Shown here piece after piece: positions 6,573 to 12,443 of a stretch of DNA of 12,443 nt; the stretch's first letter is position 1; each line of letters opens with the position of its first letter. Location of the stretch: assembly GCA_023436825.1 (NCBI GenBank), contig JAEZHS010000592.1, positions 1 to 12,443 on the forward strand, given 5' to 3'. This DNA is from Pseudomonadota bacterium (GTDB taxonomy: Bacteria; Pseudomonadota; Alphaproteobacteria; Reyranellales; Reyranellaceae). A program made the translations under genes and the position numbers. The notes under the pieces are model-generated. The model had not been told where the DNA came from, did not search any database, and saw only the letters and a list, made by a program, of their open reading frames with translations.

Positions 6573-7856
6573 TCAGTGATGCTGGGGCATCCCGAGCCAT
6601 GCCAGCGCGCCCACAACCAACGCCTCCACGCCGGTTTCCAGCGTGGGATGCAGCACTGGCGCGAATTGCGGACTATGGTTAACCGGCAATTCATTGAGTT
6701 TGCCCGCTGCCTTGGCCCTCGCATAGATCTTGGGATCGACGCCACCCACAAACCAGAATACTGAAGGAATCTTCCATGCAGTGCCGAAGCAACCGAAATC
6801 CTCACTCGCTGGTGCAGGACCTGTGTGCTTCACCCGTTCGGCAGAAAAATAGTTGCGAAACGCCTCGGCAATGCGGCTGCTCGCGGTCTCGTCATTCACG
6901 TTGAGCGGATAGCGGTCAAGCCAAGTGATCTCCGGCCTGCGAGGGGCGCCCGAAGCTTCGGCCTCTGCGTTGACGATCCGCTCGATCGCGGCAAGAACGT
7001 GGTTGCGTACGCTGGCGTCGAACGTCCGCACATTGAGCTTGATGACGGCGTCGTCGGGAATGACATTTTCTTTAGTGCCCGCCTGCAGCACTCCCACAGT
7101 GACCACCGCCGCGCTGGTCGCGGCAACTTCGCGGGACACGATGGTTTGGAGCCGCAGCACCACGGATGCCGCCATGACAACGGGATCGATGCTTGCCTGC
7201 GGCATTGAGCCATGAGCGCCGCGCCCAAACAAGCGGATTTGCAGACTGTCCGCCGCAGACGTGATCGGGCCGGCGCTGCCGGCGATGGTGCCAGCTGGCC
7301 CGACCATGACATGCTGTCCAAGCACAATATTCGGTACGGGGAAGCGCTTGAGCAGGCCATCGTCGATCATGGCCTGGGCGCCTTGGGCGGTCTCCTCGCC
7401 GGGTTGGAAGACTGCGAGCAATGTGCCCTTCCAGGCATCGCGCGCCTGCGCCAGCAATGTCGTCGCACCTACCAGCCAAGCGACATGCATGTCATGGCCG
7501 CACATATGGCCCACCGGAACGGCGTTCCCTTCGGTGTCCTTCGCCGTGACCTTGCTCGCGTATTCAAGGCCGGTGTTTTCCGCGATGGGGAGTGCATCCA
7601 TGTCGGCGCGAAGCATCACGGTCGGACCTTCGCCGTTGCTGAGAAGCCCGACCACACCTGTTTGGCCTACACCCGCCGTTACCTCGAAGCCGGCTTTCCT
7701 GAGTCTGTCGGCCGCGATTCCAGCCGTTCGTCGTTCCTGCATCGACAACTCGGGATGGGCGTGGATGTCCTTATAGAGAGCTTCAAGAGCCGGCAGCACC
7801 CGACCCATGCCACCCAACACGCGAGAAGCTGCTCCCGATTGGATATCCTCTGCCAT
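6573..7856 (-). CDS. M20-family amidohydrolase (hippurate / N-acyl amino acid hydrolase type)
   Basis: A 427-residue cytoplasmic metalloenzyme of peptidase family M20D, which cleaves N-acyl or N-aroyl amino acids such as hippurate. Metal and catalytic motifs are all present: HAHPELSMQE (32-41), MCGHDMH (118-124, metal Cys119 and His121), QPGEET (151-156, with the catalytic and metal glutamates), GQH (His182) and NHSPQF (His394). The lid/dimerisation domain starts around GRGAHGSMP (211-219). ATG 7856 is preferred over GTG 7859 because AGGAGG (complement of 7865-7870) lies eight bases upstream, a strong site. There is no signal peptide. The TRIC gene follows downstream. Substrate within the family cannot be read from the sequence; IAA-amino acid or other conjugates are equally possible. 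Confidence 0.95.
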   Translation of the reverse strand: MAEDIQSGAASRVLGGMGRVLPALEALYKDIHAHPELSMQERRTAGIAADRLRKAGFEVTAGVGQTGVVGLLSNGEGPTVMLRADMDALPIAENTGLEYASKVTAKDTEGNAVPVGHMCGHDMHVAWLVGATTLLAQARDAWKGTLLAVFQPGEETAQGAQAMIDDGLLKRFPVPNIVLGQHVMVGPAGTIAGSAGPITSAADSLQIRLFGRGAHGSMPQASIDPVVMAASVVLRLQTIVSREVAATSAAVVTVGVLQAGTKENVIPDDAVIKLNVRTFDASVRNHVLAAIERIVNAEAEASGAPRRPEITWLDRYPLNVNDETASSRIAEAFRNYFSAERVKHTGPAPASEDFGCFGTAWKIPSVFWFVGGVDPKIYARAKAAGKLNELPVNHSPQFAPVLHPTLETGVEALVVGALAWLGMPQHH

Positions 7857-7864
7857 CACGGGTC

Positions 7865-7870
7865 CCTCCT
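7865..7870 (-). promoter_or_regulatory. Strong ribosome binding site of the M20 hydrolase
   Basis: The complement reads AGGAGG, a perfect Shine-Dalgarno core, eight bases before ATG 7856 and five before GTG 7859; the spacing favours the ATG. Confidence 0.75.
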
Positions 7871-7906
7871 AGATTCGGAGCTTGAGCTGGAATGGCGGGA
7901 GCAGGA

Positions 7907-7921
7907 CAATCATCGTGATTG
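7907..7921. promoter_or_regulatory. Palindrome CAATCA-TCG-TGATTG upstream of the M20 gene
   Basis: A perfect 6-bp inverted repeat with a 3-base centre, about 50 bases before the hydrolase start, where a regulator site or a promoter-proximal operator would sit. No regulator gene adjoins it, and no clear promoter hexamers were found, so the role is inferred from position only. Confidence 0.3.
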
Positions 7922-8115
7922 CGGGCCGTAGCGGCAGGAGCGATCCGGGGATCAACTGTCCCGGAACTGTCGCACCACCCGCCCGCCGCAAGCGTCATCC
8001 GCCTGATGGTTTTTTCCGCGGTCACGCGGAGCGAACACCGCATTGTCATTGCACTCTTGCCGAAAAGGCGAACCGCCCCGTGATGCCGCCTAAACGTCAA
8101 GTTCTGGCGCCGCTC

Positions 8116-8229
8116 CTAGTCTGGCCTCGTTACCGCTAATAGCGCGACCGTAAAGGCAATCACCACAGCCAGAGCGGCGCCGGTCAGACTCAGCACGGGT
8201 TTTTTGGAGTGGGTTATGTCCAACGCCAA
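8116..8229 (-). CDS. Possible 37-residue single-span membrane protein
   Basis: A TTG start at 8229 has GGAG seven bases upstream. The peptide begins ALDITHSKKP and continues with one strongly hydrophobic helix (VLSLTGAALAVVIAFTVALL), ending AVTRPD. The KK pair before the helix suggests an inside N-terminus. A second frame on the same strand (start near 8320, behind AAAGGAG) reads as an amphipathic helix (TTNAQLQTALEHCLEVRLGR) up to the same place, then loses sense. A single base insertion could therefore have split one longer gene of about 70 codons. Not recognised as a known family. Confidence 0.35.
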   Translation of the reverse strand: MALDITHSKKPVLSLTGAALAVVIAFTVALLAVTRPD

Positions 8230-8415
8230 GGCCCAACTCCAGTCTTCCTAGACGTACCTCAAGGCAATGCTCGAGAGCCGTCTGCAGTTGCGCGTTCGTT
8301 GTACTAATATTTGGCTCCAATCTACTCCTTTCGGTATGAACGCGACGTTCGGCGGGGCGCCACTCGACGGGCCACGCTTACTCGGAATGGTGGATCTTGA
8401 GGATCGTCAGTCCTT

Positions 8416-8790
8416 CGACCGTCGAAGTGGATCAAGCCGCAGCTAACCGCCACGTCGCGGAGGCACCAATGGGTGACGGTTGGCTGCAGTAAATCAAGTA
8501 TGACAGCTATCGCATGCACGCCAGCATCGATTGCAGCCAAGAAGCTGCTGACTTGCACGGGCCTGGACCGGTCGAATCGCTACCGCCATACGATCGACGC
8601 GCTTTACTCTCTGGGGGTGAAGTCTGCCTACATTGACGGCGAGTTCTGCGCTTTCAATGCTGATGGCGTGCCGGTCTTCAACCGGCTGCAAGCCGCGATG
8701 GATGAAGGGCGCACCGATCAGCTCGTTTTCTTAAGCCGATCGGCGCGCTACTGCTGGGTTACTACACCAAGGACGGACGCCCGCTCTGGG
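8416..8790 (+). pseudogene. ligD: Decayed ligase-domain fragment of an ATP-dependent DNA ligase (LigD)
   Basis: Pieces of the LigD ligase domain appear in order but in different frames. At 8419-8450 the reading is PSKWIKPQLTA; then, in another frame, GDGWLQ-stop-IKYDSYRMH (8474-8519), which carries the adenylation lysine of the HEIKYDGYR motif, with the glutamate codon turned into TAA. In the next frame comes KKLLTCTGLDRSNRYR and on to YIDGEFCAFNADGVPVFNRL and AAMDEGRTDQLVF (8539-8730). Directly after, one frame over, comes LKPIGALLLGYYTKDGR (about 8730-8782), which normally lies more than 100 residues later. The gene thus has at least one nonsense change, two or more frameshifts and an internal deletion. 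LigD is the non-homologous end-joining ligase of many soil alphaproteobacteria and is often carried on mobile segments. No primase or nuclease domain remnant was found. Confidence 0.85.
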
Positions 8791-8976
8791 AGGAAACGCC
8801 ATCATTTGCTGTCCAGCAGGCCGCCCGTTCATCGAGTGCTAGCCACCGGAACGCAGCGTTTGGGTATTGGAAGGCGGTCCAGCCGTTCGCTATCGCCTCT
8901 TCCAGGAGGCCTTGGCTAATCAAGCCGCGCAAACCCGCCGTCAGCAACAAGGTAGCCAGCAGCTAGAAGGAGCCCA

Positions 8977-9170
8977 TTGATCTCTGTCATGAGAGGCGCC
9001 TTGCTCGAGTGCCGCCTGCAGCTCCCGCCTAGCCCGCTGCGCCCCCACTTCGTCAAGGCCACGGTGCGCATCCGACGGTACTGGGACGGCAGCCTGTCCA
9101 TATCCCTCGGACTTCAGTGCCTGGCAGACTTCCAGCCAAACGGCACTCTCATCGACAGCAAAGGCAACAC
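8977..9170 (+). pseudogene. C-terminal remnant of a transposase
   Basis: The frame reads LECRLQLPPSPLRPHFVKAT, then VRIRRYWDGSLSISLGLQCL and ADFQPNGTLID. This resembles the C-terminal beta-rich end of rve/ISNCY-type transposases, where a phrase like HFVKAKVRVHRYPDGTLAIFHGP is common. No catalytic DDE core or N-terminal helix-turn-helix is present in the window, and the upstream frame is closed by stops, so only a tail of perhaps 55 residues remains. No terminal inverted repeat could be assigned. The family call is from memory of the motif and could be wrong within the DDE transposases. Confidence 0.55.
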
Positions 9171-9215
9171 CGCCACGAGCCACCGGGCAATCAGATCGTC
9201 GACGATGATCATGGT

Positions 9216-9304
9216 CCTCCCTTGGGAGAGGCTAGGTGAGGAGGCAACGCGCCGGTTGTTTCCAGCATCACCCCTCACCCAACGTCCTCCCCGAGGGGGA
9301 GAGG
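9216..9304. repeat. REP-like dispersed inverted repeat
   Basis: Two short palindromes flank an inverted repeat: CTCCC-TT-GGGAG (9217-9228), GGTGAGG (9235-9241), a 31-base centre, CCTCACC (9273-9279) and CTCCCCGAGGGGGAG (9287-9301). Such CTCTCCC/CCTCACCC elements recur between genes in many alphaproteobacterial genomes. Here it lies between the transposase tail and the next intact gene, at the right edge of the atypical segment. Copy number cannot be judged from one window. Confidence 0.6.
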
Positions 9305-9380
9305 AGCATGAATTTCTTCCCATCGCGTGTGTTGGAGACAGAACTGCTGCCCGACCGCCGCTATTCGACCGCCGGTTTCA

Positions 9381-9410
9381 TTGCTCCCGTGATCGGCCAG
9401 CACCTACAGT
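9381..9410 (+). promoter_or_regulatory. Candidate promoter of the 90-residue gene
   Basis: TTGCTC (9381-9386) and TACAGT (9405-9410) are spaced by 18 bases, close to a sigma-70 layout. The ATG at 9417 is only seven bases after the -10, and no Shine-Dalgarno is present, so transcription would start at or near the start codon, giving a leaderless message. Confidence 0.35.
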
Positions 9411-9416
9411 CGAGAC

Positions 9417-9689
9417 ATGTTGAGCTTCGCCAACCAGTTCGTTGCCCGCGCCACGCGCCTGTTCTTCGCCGGGGCCGGCGAGCCCGCGCTGTGGACCGTC
9501 TCGGCTCATGGTCGCGTCGTAGGCTCGCTGGTCTGTCAAAACGGCACCTGGCGGCTGTCCTGGTTCAATGGGGCCGATCGCCGGCTCACCAGCTATGCCG
9601 GGCCGATCGGCGGCGACGTCGAGGGCCTGGCGGAAAGCCTGAGTGCTCGACTGGGCGCCCCGGTACGCCTGGAATCGCAGCCGGTCTAG
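9417..9689 (+). CDS. Small hypothetical protein, 90 residues
   Basis: Not recognised by family. The product starts MLSFANQFVARATRLFF, a possibly amphipathic helix, and then shows alternating hydrophobic residues typical of a small beta-rich domain (LWTVSAHGRVVGSLVCQNG, then TWRLSWFNGADRRLTSYAG). It ends with a helix (DVEGLAESLSARLG) and a final strand. No signal peptide is obvious. Codon use is strongly G/C at third positions, like the genes to the right, so it belongs to the native backbone and not to the atypical segment. It lies 93 bases upstream of the Lrp gene on the same strand. The start has no ribosome site but follows a promoter-like pair closely. Confidence 0.75.
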   Translation: MLSFANQFVARATRLFFAGAGEPALWTVSAHGRVVGSLVCQNGTWRLSWFNGADRRLTSYAGPIGGDVEGLAESLSARLGAPVRLESQPV

Positions 9690-9722
9690 AACCGCGCAGT
9701 TGAGATTTTCCGGACAACGACC

Positions 9723-9764
9723 GACAGTGCCGCGCTAGCGCCGCCTTGGCGCGCGACGGCTGTC
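9723..9764. promoter_or_regulatory. Dyad upstream of the Lrp/AsnC gene, possible autoregulatory site
   Basis: GACAG (9723-9727) and CTGTC (9760-9764) are outer arms, with an inner perfect repeat GCGCC-GCCTT-GGCGC (9738-9752). The centres of the two repeats are within about two bases. Lrp/AsnC proteins commonly bind imperfect dyads at their own promoters, and this one ends 18 bases before the ATG. Function is inferred from position. Confidence 0.3.
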
Positions 9765-9782
9765 CTTACGGGTGACTGATCC

Positions 9783-10262
9783 ATGGATGCGATCGACAAG
9801 AAGATCGTGGCCCTCCTGCAGGAGGATGCCAGCCTCTCATTGGCGCAGATCGCGCATCGCGTCGGCCTGTCGCAAAGCCCGTGCTGGAAGCGCATCCAGC
9901 GCCTGGAGAAGGCGGGCATCATCCTGCGTCGGGTGGCGCTGATCTCGCCGGAAGCGATCGGCATGGGGCTGACGGTGTTCGTCTCGATCGAGACGGGGGA
10001 TCACTCCTCGGCCTGGATCGGCAAGTTCGCCCAGCTCGTCACCGCCATGCCCGAGGTCATGGAGTTCCACCGCATGGCCGGCGACATCGACTACATGCTG
10101 CGTGTGGCCGTGCCCGACATGCAGGCCTACGATGCCTTCTACAAGAAGCTCATAGACACCATGCCGCTCAAGAACGTGACTTCGCGCTTCTCGATGGAGC
10201 GCATCAAGTCGACGACGGCCTATCCGATCGCCGCCGACATCAAGCCGGTGAGGAAGCGGTAG
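9783..10262 (+). CDS. Lrp/AsnC-family transcriptional regulator
   Basis: A 159-residue regulator of the feast/famine type. The N-terminal domain MDAIDKKIVALLQEDASLSL opens the winged helix-turn-helix; the recognition part is IAHRVGLSQSPCWKRIQRLE (about residues 23-42). The C-terminal RAM/ligand domain follows as a beta-alpha-beta-beta-alpha-beta fold, with MGLTVFVSIETG, the AGDIDYMLRVAVPDMQAYD core and a final TSRFSMERIKSTTAYPI. Length fits the family. Such proteins assemble as dimers to octamers and sense amino acids. The next gene on the right is convergent, so the target is likely its own promoter or a gene outside the window; a small unknown protein lies directly upstream. Confidence 0.95.
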   Translation: MDAIDKKIVALLQEDASLSLAQIAHRVGLSQSPCWKRIQRLEKAGIILRRVALISPEAIGMGLTVFVSIETGDHSSAWIGKFAQLVTAMPEVMEFHRMAGDIDYMLRVAVPDMQAYDAFYKKLIDTMPLKNVTSRFSMERIKSTTAYPIAADIKPVRKR

Positions 10263-10275
10263 TCATATTCTTCCG

Positions 10276-10331
10276 GACCGCGCGCTTCCAGCTCGCTCAT
10301 GATTCATGAGCGCGCGAGGACGCGCGCGGTC
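10276..10331. terminator. Long hairpin between convergent Lrp and LysR genes
   Basis: Outer arms GACCGCGCGC (10276-10285) and GCGCGCGGTC (10322-10331) are perfect complements, and the tip CGCTCATGA-T-TCATGAGCG (10294-10312) is a near-loopless palindrome; the middle pairs imperfectly. It fills the 76-base gap between two converging genes, the expected place for a bidirectional terminator. There is no U-run on either side, so termination may be weak or Rho-aided. Confidence 0.5.
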
Positions 10332-10338
10332 TGGAAGA

Positions 10339-11220
10339 TCATGAGCGCAGCGCATCGAACAGCTTTTTCGCAGGTCGTGACAACCGCCGCGACTCGCGCA
10401 CGCAAAGCATGAGCTCGCGGTTCGCCCACGGCTCGGCGATCCGGATGATGGCGAGCGGCAGGCCGCGGCGCTGCCGTCGCGCTGCCGCTTCCGGCACGAT
10501 GGCGACGCCTACGCCCGCCGCTACCATGGCGCAGACGGCATCGAGGCTGCTTACCCTGACGCGCAGCTTGCGCATGCGGCCGAGTCGCGCCGCCTGCATC
10601 GCCAGGTGCCCGTCGAGCGCGGTACCGCGCGGCAGGCCGACGAAATCGAGATCGAGCAGCTCGGCAAAACCCACCTGACGGCGGCGCGCCAGCCGATGGC
10701 CGGCCGGCGCGATCAGCACCAGCCGGTCGGGCCGGAACGGATGGCTTTCGAGGCCGCCGGCCAGCACCGTCTTCGAGGCGATGCCGATGTCCGCGTCGCC
10801 GGCCGCGACGGCGGCGGCGATCGTCGGGCTCTCGCGGTCTTCGAGATCGAGGTCGATCGTGGGATTGGCCGCCAGGAAATCCGCCAGCAGCCGGGGCAGG
10901 TGCTCGGAGAGCGCTGCGGTGTTGGCCAGTACGCGCACACTGCCCTTCAGCCCGCGCGAATAGGCCGAAAGCTCGCCACGCATGGTGTCGACCTGCTGCA
11001 GCACGATGCGGGCGTGGTCGAGAAGGTTGCGCCCGGCATCGGTCAGCCGCACGCCGCGCCGGCCGCGCTGCAGCAGCGGCACGTCGAGCATCTCCTCCAT
11101 GCCGCGGATGCGTGCGCTCGCCGAAGCCAGCGCGAGATGCGAGCGCTCGGCCCCCTGCGTGATGCTGCCGGTCTCGGCGACGTGGCGGAACAGGCGTAGG
11201 TCAGTGAGATCGAAGCGCAT
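10339..11220 (-). CDS. LysR-family transcriptional regulator
   Basis: A 293-residue LTTR counted from ATG 11220 (MRFDLTDLRLFRHVAETGS). The helix-turn-helix covers about residues 16-60, with SITQGAERSHLALASASARI as the core, followed by the usual LLQRGRRGVRLTDAGRNLL linker. The effector domain begins near GSVRVLANTAALSEHLP and contains the LPRLLADFLAANPTIDLDLE and GDADIGIAS signatures. The frame extends to GTG 11265 or ATG 11256/11238; I prefer 11220 because family members begin a few residues before the first helix. Divergent from a TauE/SafE gene 80 bases away, with a palindrome between, which is the classic LTTR-target layout. The inducer is unknown. The gene converges on the Lrp gene. Confidence 0.95.
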   Translation of the reverse strand: MRFDLTDLRLFRHVAETGSITQGAERSHLALASASARIRGMEEMLDVPLLQRGRRGVRLTDAGRNLLDHARIVLQQVDTMRGELSAYSRGLKGSVRVLANTAALSEHLPRLLADFLAANPTIDLDLEDRESPTIAAAVAAGDADIGIASKTVLAGGLESHPFRPDRLVLIAPAGHRLARRRQVGFAELLDLDFVGLPRGTALDGHLAMQAARLGRMRKLRVRVSSLDAVCAMVAAGVGVAIVPEAAARRQRRGLPLAIIRIAEPWANRELMLCVRESRRLSRPAKKLFDALRS

Positions 11221-11271
11221 GGCCGAGCCTATGTCCATTCCGAAGGCAGAGTCCATATTCTCCACATTGTC

Positions 11272-11292
11272 ATCGGGCGCATGGCGCCCGAT
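11272..11292. promoter_or_regulatory. Perfect 9-bp inverted repeat between lysR and tauE/safE
   Basis: ATCGGGCGC, a 3-base ATG centre, then GCGCCCGAT. It lies in the 80-base gap between divergent genes and ends eight bases before the exporter start, so it could be a LysR operator or a translation-blocking hairpin over the exporter's ribosome site. It does not fit a simple T-N11-A box. Confidence 0.45.
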
Positions 11293-11300
11293 CGTGCGCC

Positions 11301-12041
11301 ATGGCGTTGTCCTCCCTGATCCCGATCTGCCTGGTGTTCGTCCTGGCCGGCTTCACCAAGGGCATCATCGGCCTCGGCCTGCCCACCATCGCCATGGGAT
11401 TGCTGGCGGTGATGCTGCCGCCGGCCGAGGCGGCGGCGCTGTTGATCCTGCCGTCCCTGATCACCAACGTATGGCAAATGCTGGCCGGCCCCTATCTCGG
11501 CCGCCTGCTGCGACGCCTTTGGCCGCTGAACCTCGGCGTCTGTCTCGGCACCTGGCTGGGGGCCGTCCTGCTGGCCGGCATTGGCGGCCGACATGGCGGT
11601 CTCGCCCTTGGCCTGTCGCTGATCGCCTATGCCCTCACGGGCCTGGCTGCGCTGCGCCTGGTGGTGCCGCGCGCGGCCGAGCCCGTGCTGGGCCCGGTCA
11701 CAGGCACGCTGACGGGCGGCATCACGGCGGCCACCGGCGTGTTCGTCATTCCGGCGGTGCCCTACCTGCAGGCCATCGGCCTGCAGAAGGACGAGCTGGT
11801 GCAGGCGCTCGGCCTCTCCTTCACCGTCTCGACCCTGGCGCTGGCCGCGGCGCTGGCCGGCGCCGACGCCTTCACGCGGGACCTCTTCCTGCCGTCGCTG
11901 CTGGCCGTCGCCGTTTCCCTGGCCGGCATGCGGCTCGGCCAGGCGGTGCGCGCCCGGCTGCAACCGCGGGCCTTTCGGTTGTGCTTCTTCACAGGCCTTC
12001 TGGCGCTCGGCGCCTATCTCGCACTGCATGGTCTCGCCTGA
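11301..12041 (+). CDS. TauE/SafE (TSUP) family anion exporter
   Basis: A 246-residue inner-membrane protein of the 4-toluene sulfonate uptake (TSUP/TauE/SafE) family, members of which move sulfite, sulfonates, sulfoacetate or other organic anions. The N-terminal repeat starts FVLAGFTKGIIGLGLPTIAMG, the hallmark first-helix motif with the F-x-K-G-x-x-G-L-G pattern; the second repeat shows GTLTGGITAATGVFVIPAVP. Seven to eight hydrophobic helices are visible, and the length fits the family. ATG 11301 is the only sensible start, but it lacks a clear ribosome site. Divergent from lysR and 68 bases before a class II aldolase-type gene on the same strand, so it probably exports or imports an acid handled by that enzyme. 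A sulfur substrate is possible but unproven. Confidence 0.95.
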   Translation: MALSSLIPICLVFVLAGFTKGIIGLGLPTIAMGLLAVMLPPAEAAALLILPSLITNVWQMLAGPYLGRLLRRLWPLNLGVCLGTWLGAVLLAGIGGRHGGLALGLSLIAYALTGLAALRLVVPRAAEPVLGPVTGTLTGGITAATGVFVIPAVPYLQAIGLQKDELVQALGLSFTVSTLALAAALAGADAFTRDLFLPSLLAVAVSLAGMRLGQAVRARLQPRAFRLCFFTGLLALGAYLALHGLA

Positions 12042-12092
12042 CCGGCTGATGGACGCTCGGGGGTGACGGCGGTACCGTTCGGCAACCGCCAT

Positions 12093-12104
12093 CGCTCCGG
12101 AGCG
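12093..12104 (+). promoter_or_regulatory. Palindromic ribosome site CGCTCCGGAGCG of the aldolase gene
   Basis: The Shine-Dalgarno GGAG (12099-12102) is inside a perfect 12-base palindrome, seven bases before ATG 12110. It can fold as a 4-bp stem with a CCGG loop. A second stem, GGCGGT/ACCGCC (12068-12073 and 12085-12090), lies just upstream. Local structure may reduce translation from a tauE readthrough message. Confidence 0.35.
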
Positions 12105-12109
12105 TTTCA

Positions 12110-12443
12110 ATGACCGTGCACGCCCTCAAGAAGTCGAACGTCGCCAACCTTCACGCCAAGGTCTCGCCCGAGGAATGGCAGGCACGCGTCGATCTCGCCG
12201 CCGCCTACCGGCTGATCGATCTCTATGGCATGTCGGATCTGATCGCCAACCACATCTCGATGCGCGTGCCGGGCGAGCCCGACGCCTTCCTGATCAACGC
12301 CTACGGCCTCCTCTACGAGGAGATCACCGCGTCGAGCCTGATCAAGATCGACCACGAGGGCAACGTCCTCGCCAAGCCCGACTTCGGTGACCTCAACTAC
12401 GGCGTCAACCGCGCGGGCTTCGTGATCCATAGCGCCATCCACA
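12110..12443 (+). CDS. Class II aldolase/adducin-family protein, N-terminal part (runs off the window)
   Basis: The first 111 codons of a protein of the class II aldolase/adducin family, zinc enzymes that cleave or epimerise sugar phosphates or act on related hydroxyacids. After a basic, variable start (VHALKKSNVANLHAKVSPEE) the fold begins at ARVDLAAAYRLIDLYGMSDL. The family motif IANHISMRVPGEPDAFLINA gives the substrate-phosphate region, followed by GLLYEEITASSLIKID and the HSAIH sequence, whose histidines are the expected zinc ligands. The frame is open to the end of the window. GGAG seven bases upstream supports ATG 12110. It follows the TauE/SafE gene by 68 bases on the same strand. Specific substrate cannot be assigned without the C-terminus. 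Confidence 0.93.
   Translation, partial: MTVHALKKSNVANLHAKVSPEEWQARVDLAAAYRLIDLYGMSDLIANHISMRVPGEPDAFLINAYGLLYEEITASSLIKIDHEGNVLAKPDFGDLNYGVNRAGFVIHSAIH

Larger units (their letters stand above)
7857..8415. other. 560-base stretch upstream of the M20 gene without a large gene
   Basis: Contains the M20 ribosome site, the palindrome at 7907-7921, and the possible small membrane ORF at 8116-8229. A weak hairpin followed by TTTTTT at about 7995-8015 (CATC-loop-GATGG) could be a plus-strand terminator, but its stem is only 4-5 bp. Nothing else is supported. Confidence 0.35.

Noticed and set aside
8941..9183. 80-codon minus-strand frame
   Set aside because: Antisense to the transposase remnant, which has recognisable motif content in the plus strand.
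10982..12049. 355-codon plus-strand frame
   Set aside because: Overlaps LysR (antisense) and TauE (other frame); arginine/alanine/proline-rich shadow.
11229..12110. 293-codon minus-strand frame
   Set aside because: Antisense to the TauE/SafE gene, Gln/Gly/Arg-rich and without any recognisable domain.

Overview
The window looks like a high-GC alphaproteobacterial chromosome, probably Hyphomicrobiales or a close relative. This rests on strong G/C preference at third codon positions in the outer genes, ATGA-coupled operons, a Sox thiosulfate-oxidation locus, a TAXI-type binding protein, and remnants of a LigD-type DNA ligase and a transposase. No tRNA, rRNA or CRISPR array was seen.

Left part (1-2405, plus strand): the end of soxY, then soxZ and soxA, tightly coupled, followed 18 bases later by a TAXI-family periplasmic binding protein. 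SoxYZ carries the sulfur intermediate and SoxA is the diheme half of the SoxAX cytochrome that loads it. The visible SoxY tail lacks the usual GGCGG arm and ends with a lone Cys in a different context. No soxB, soxX or soxCD lies downstream.

Middle part (about 2690-9200) looks like a mosaic insert with less biased codon use, long poorly coding gaps and decayed ends. It holds a short unrecognised ORF (2806-3123), a stretch of micro-ORFs around a perfect palindrome, and three intact minus-strand genes: an M20 amidohydrolase, a TRIC/UPF0126 membrane protein and an MFS_3 exporter. Two possible tiny membrane peptides lie upstream of intact genes or in gaps (5321-5404 and 8116-8229). The right edge carries a broken, internally deleted ligD remnant, a transposase C-terminal remnant and a REP-like inverted repeat.

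Right part (9417-12443) returns to high-GC, well-packed genes: a small unknown protein, an Lrp/AsnC regulator, a convergent LysR regulator separated from it by a long hairpin, a divergent TauE/SafE exporter with a palindrome between its start and that of lysR, and the first 111 codons of a class II aldolase/adducin-family protein. LysR probably controls the TauE-aldolase unit. TauE/SafE proteins often export sulfite or sulfonates, so a sulfur link to the sox genes is possible but not shown.
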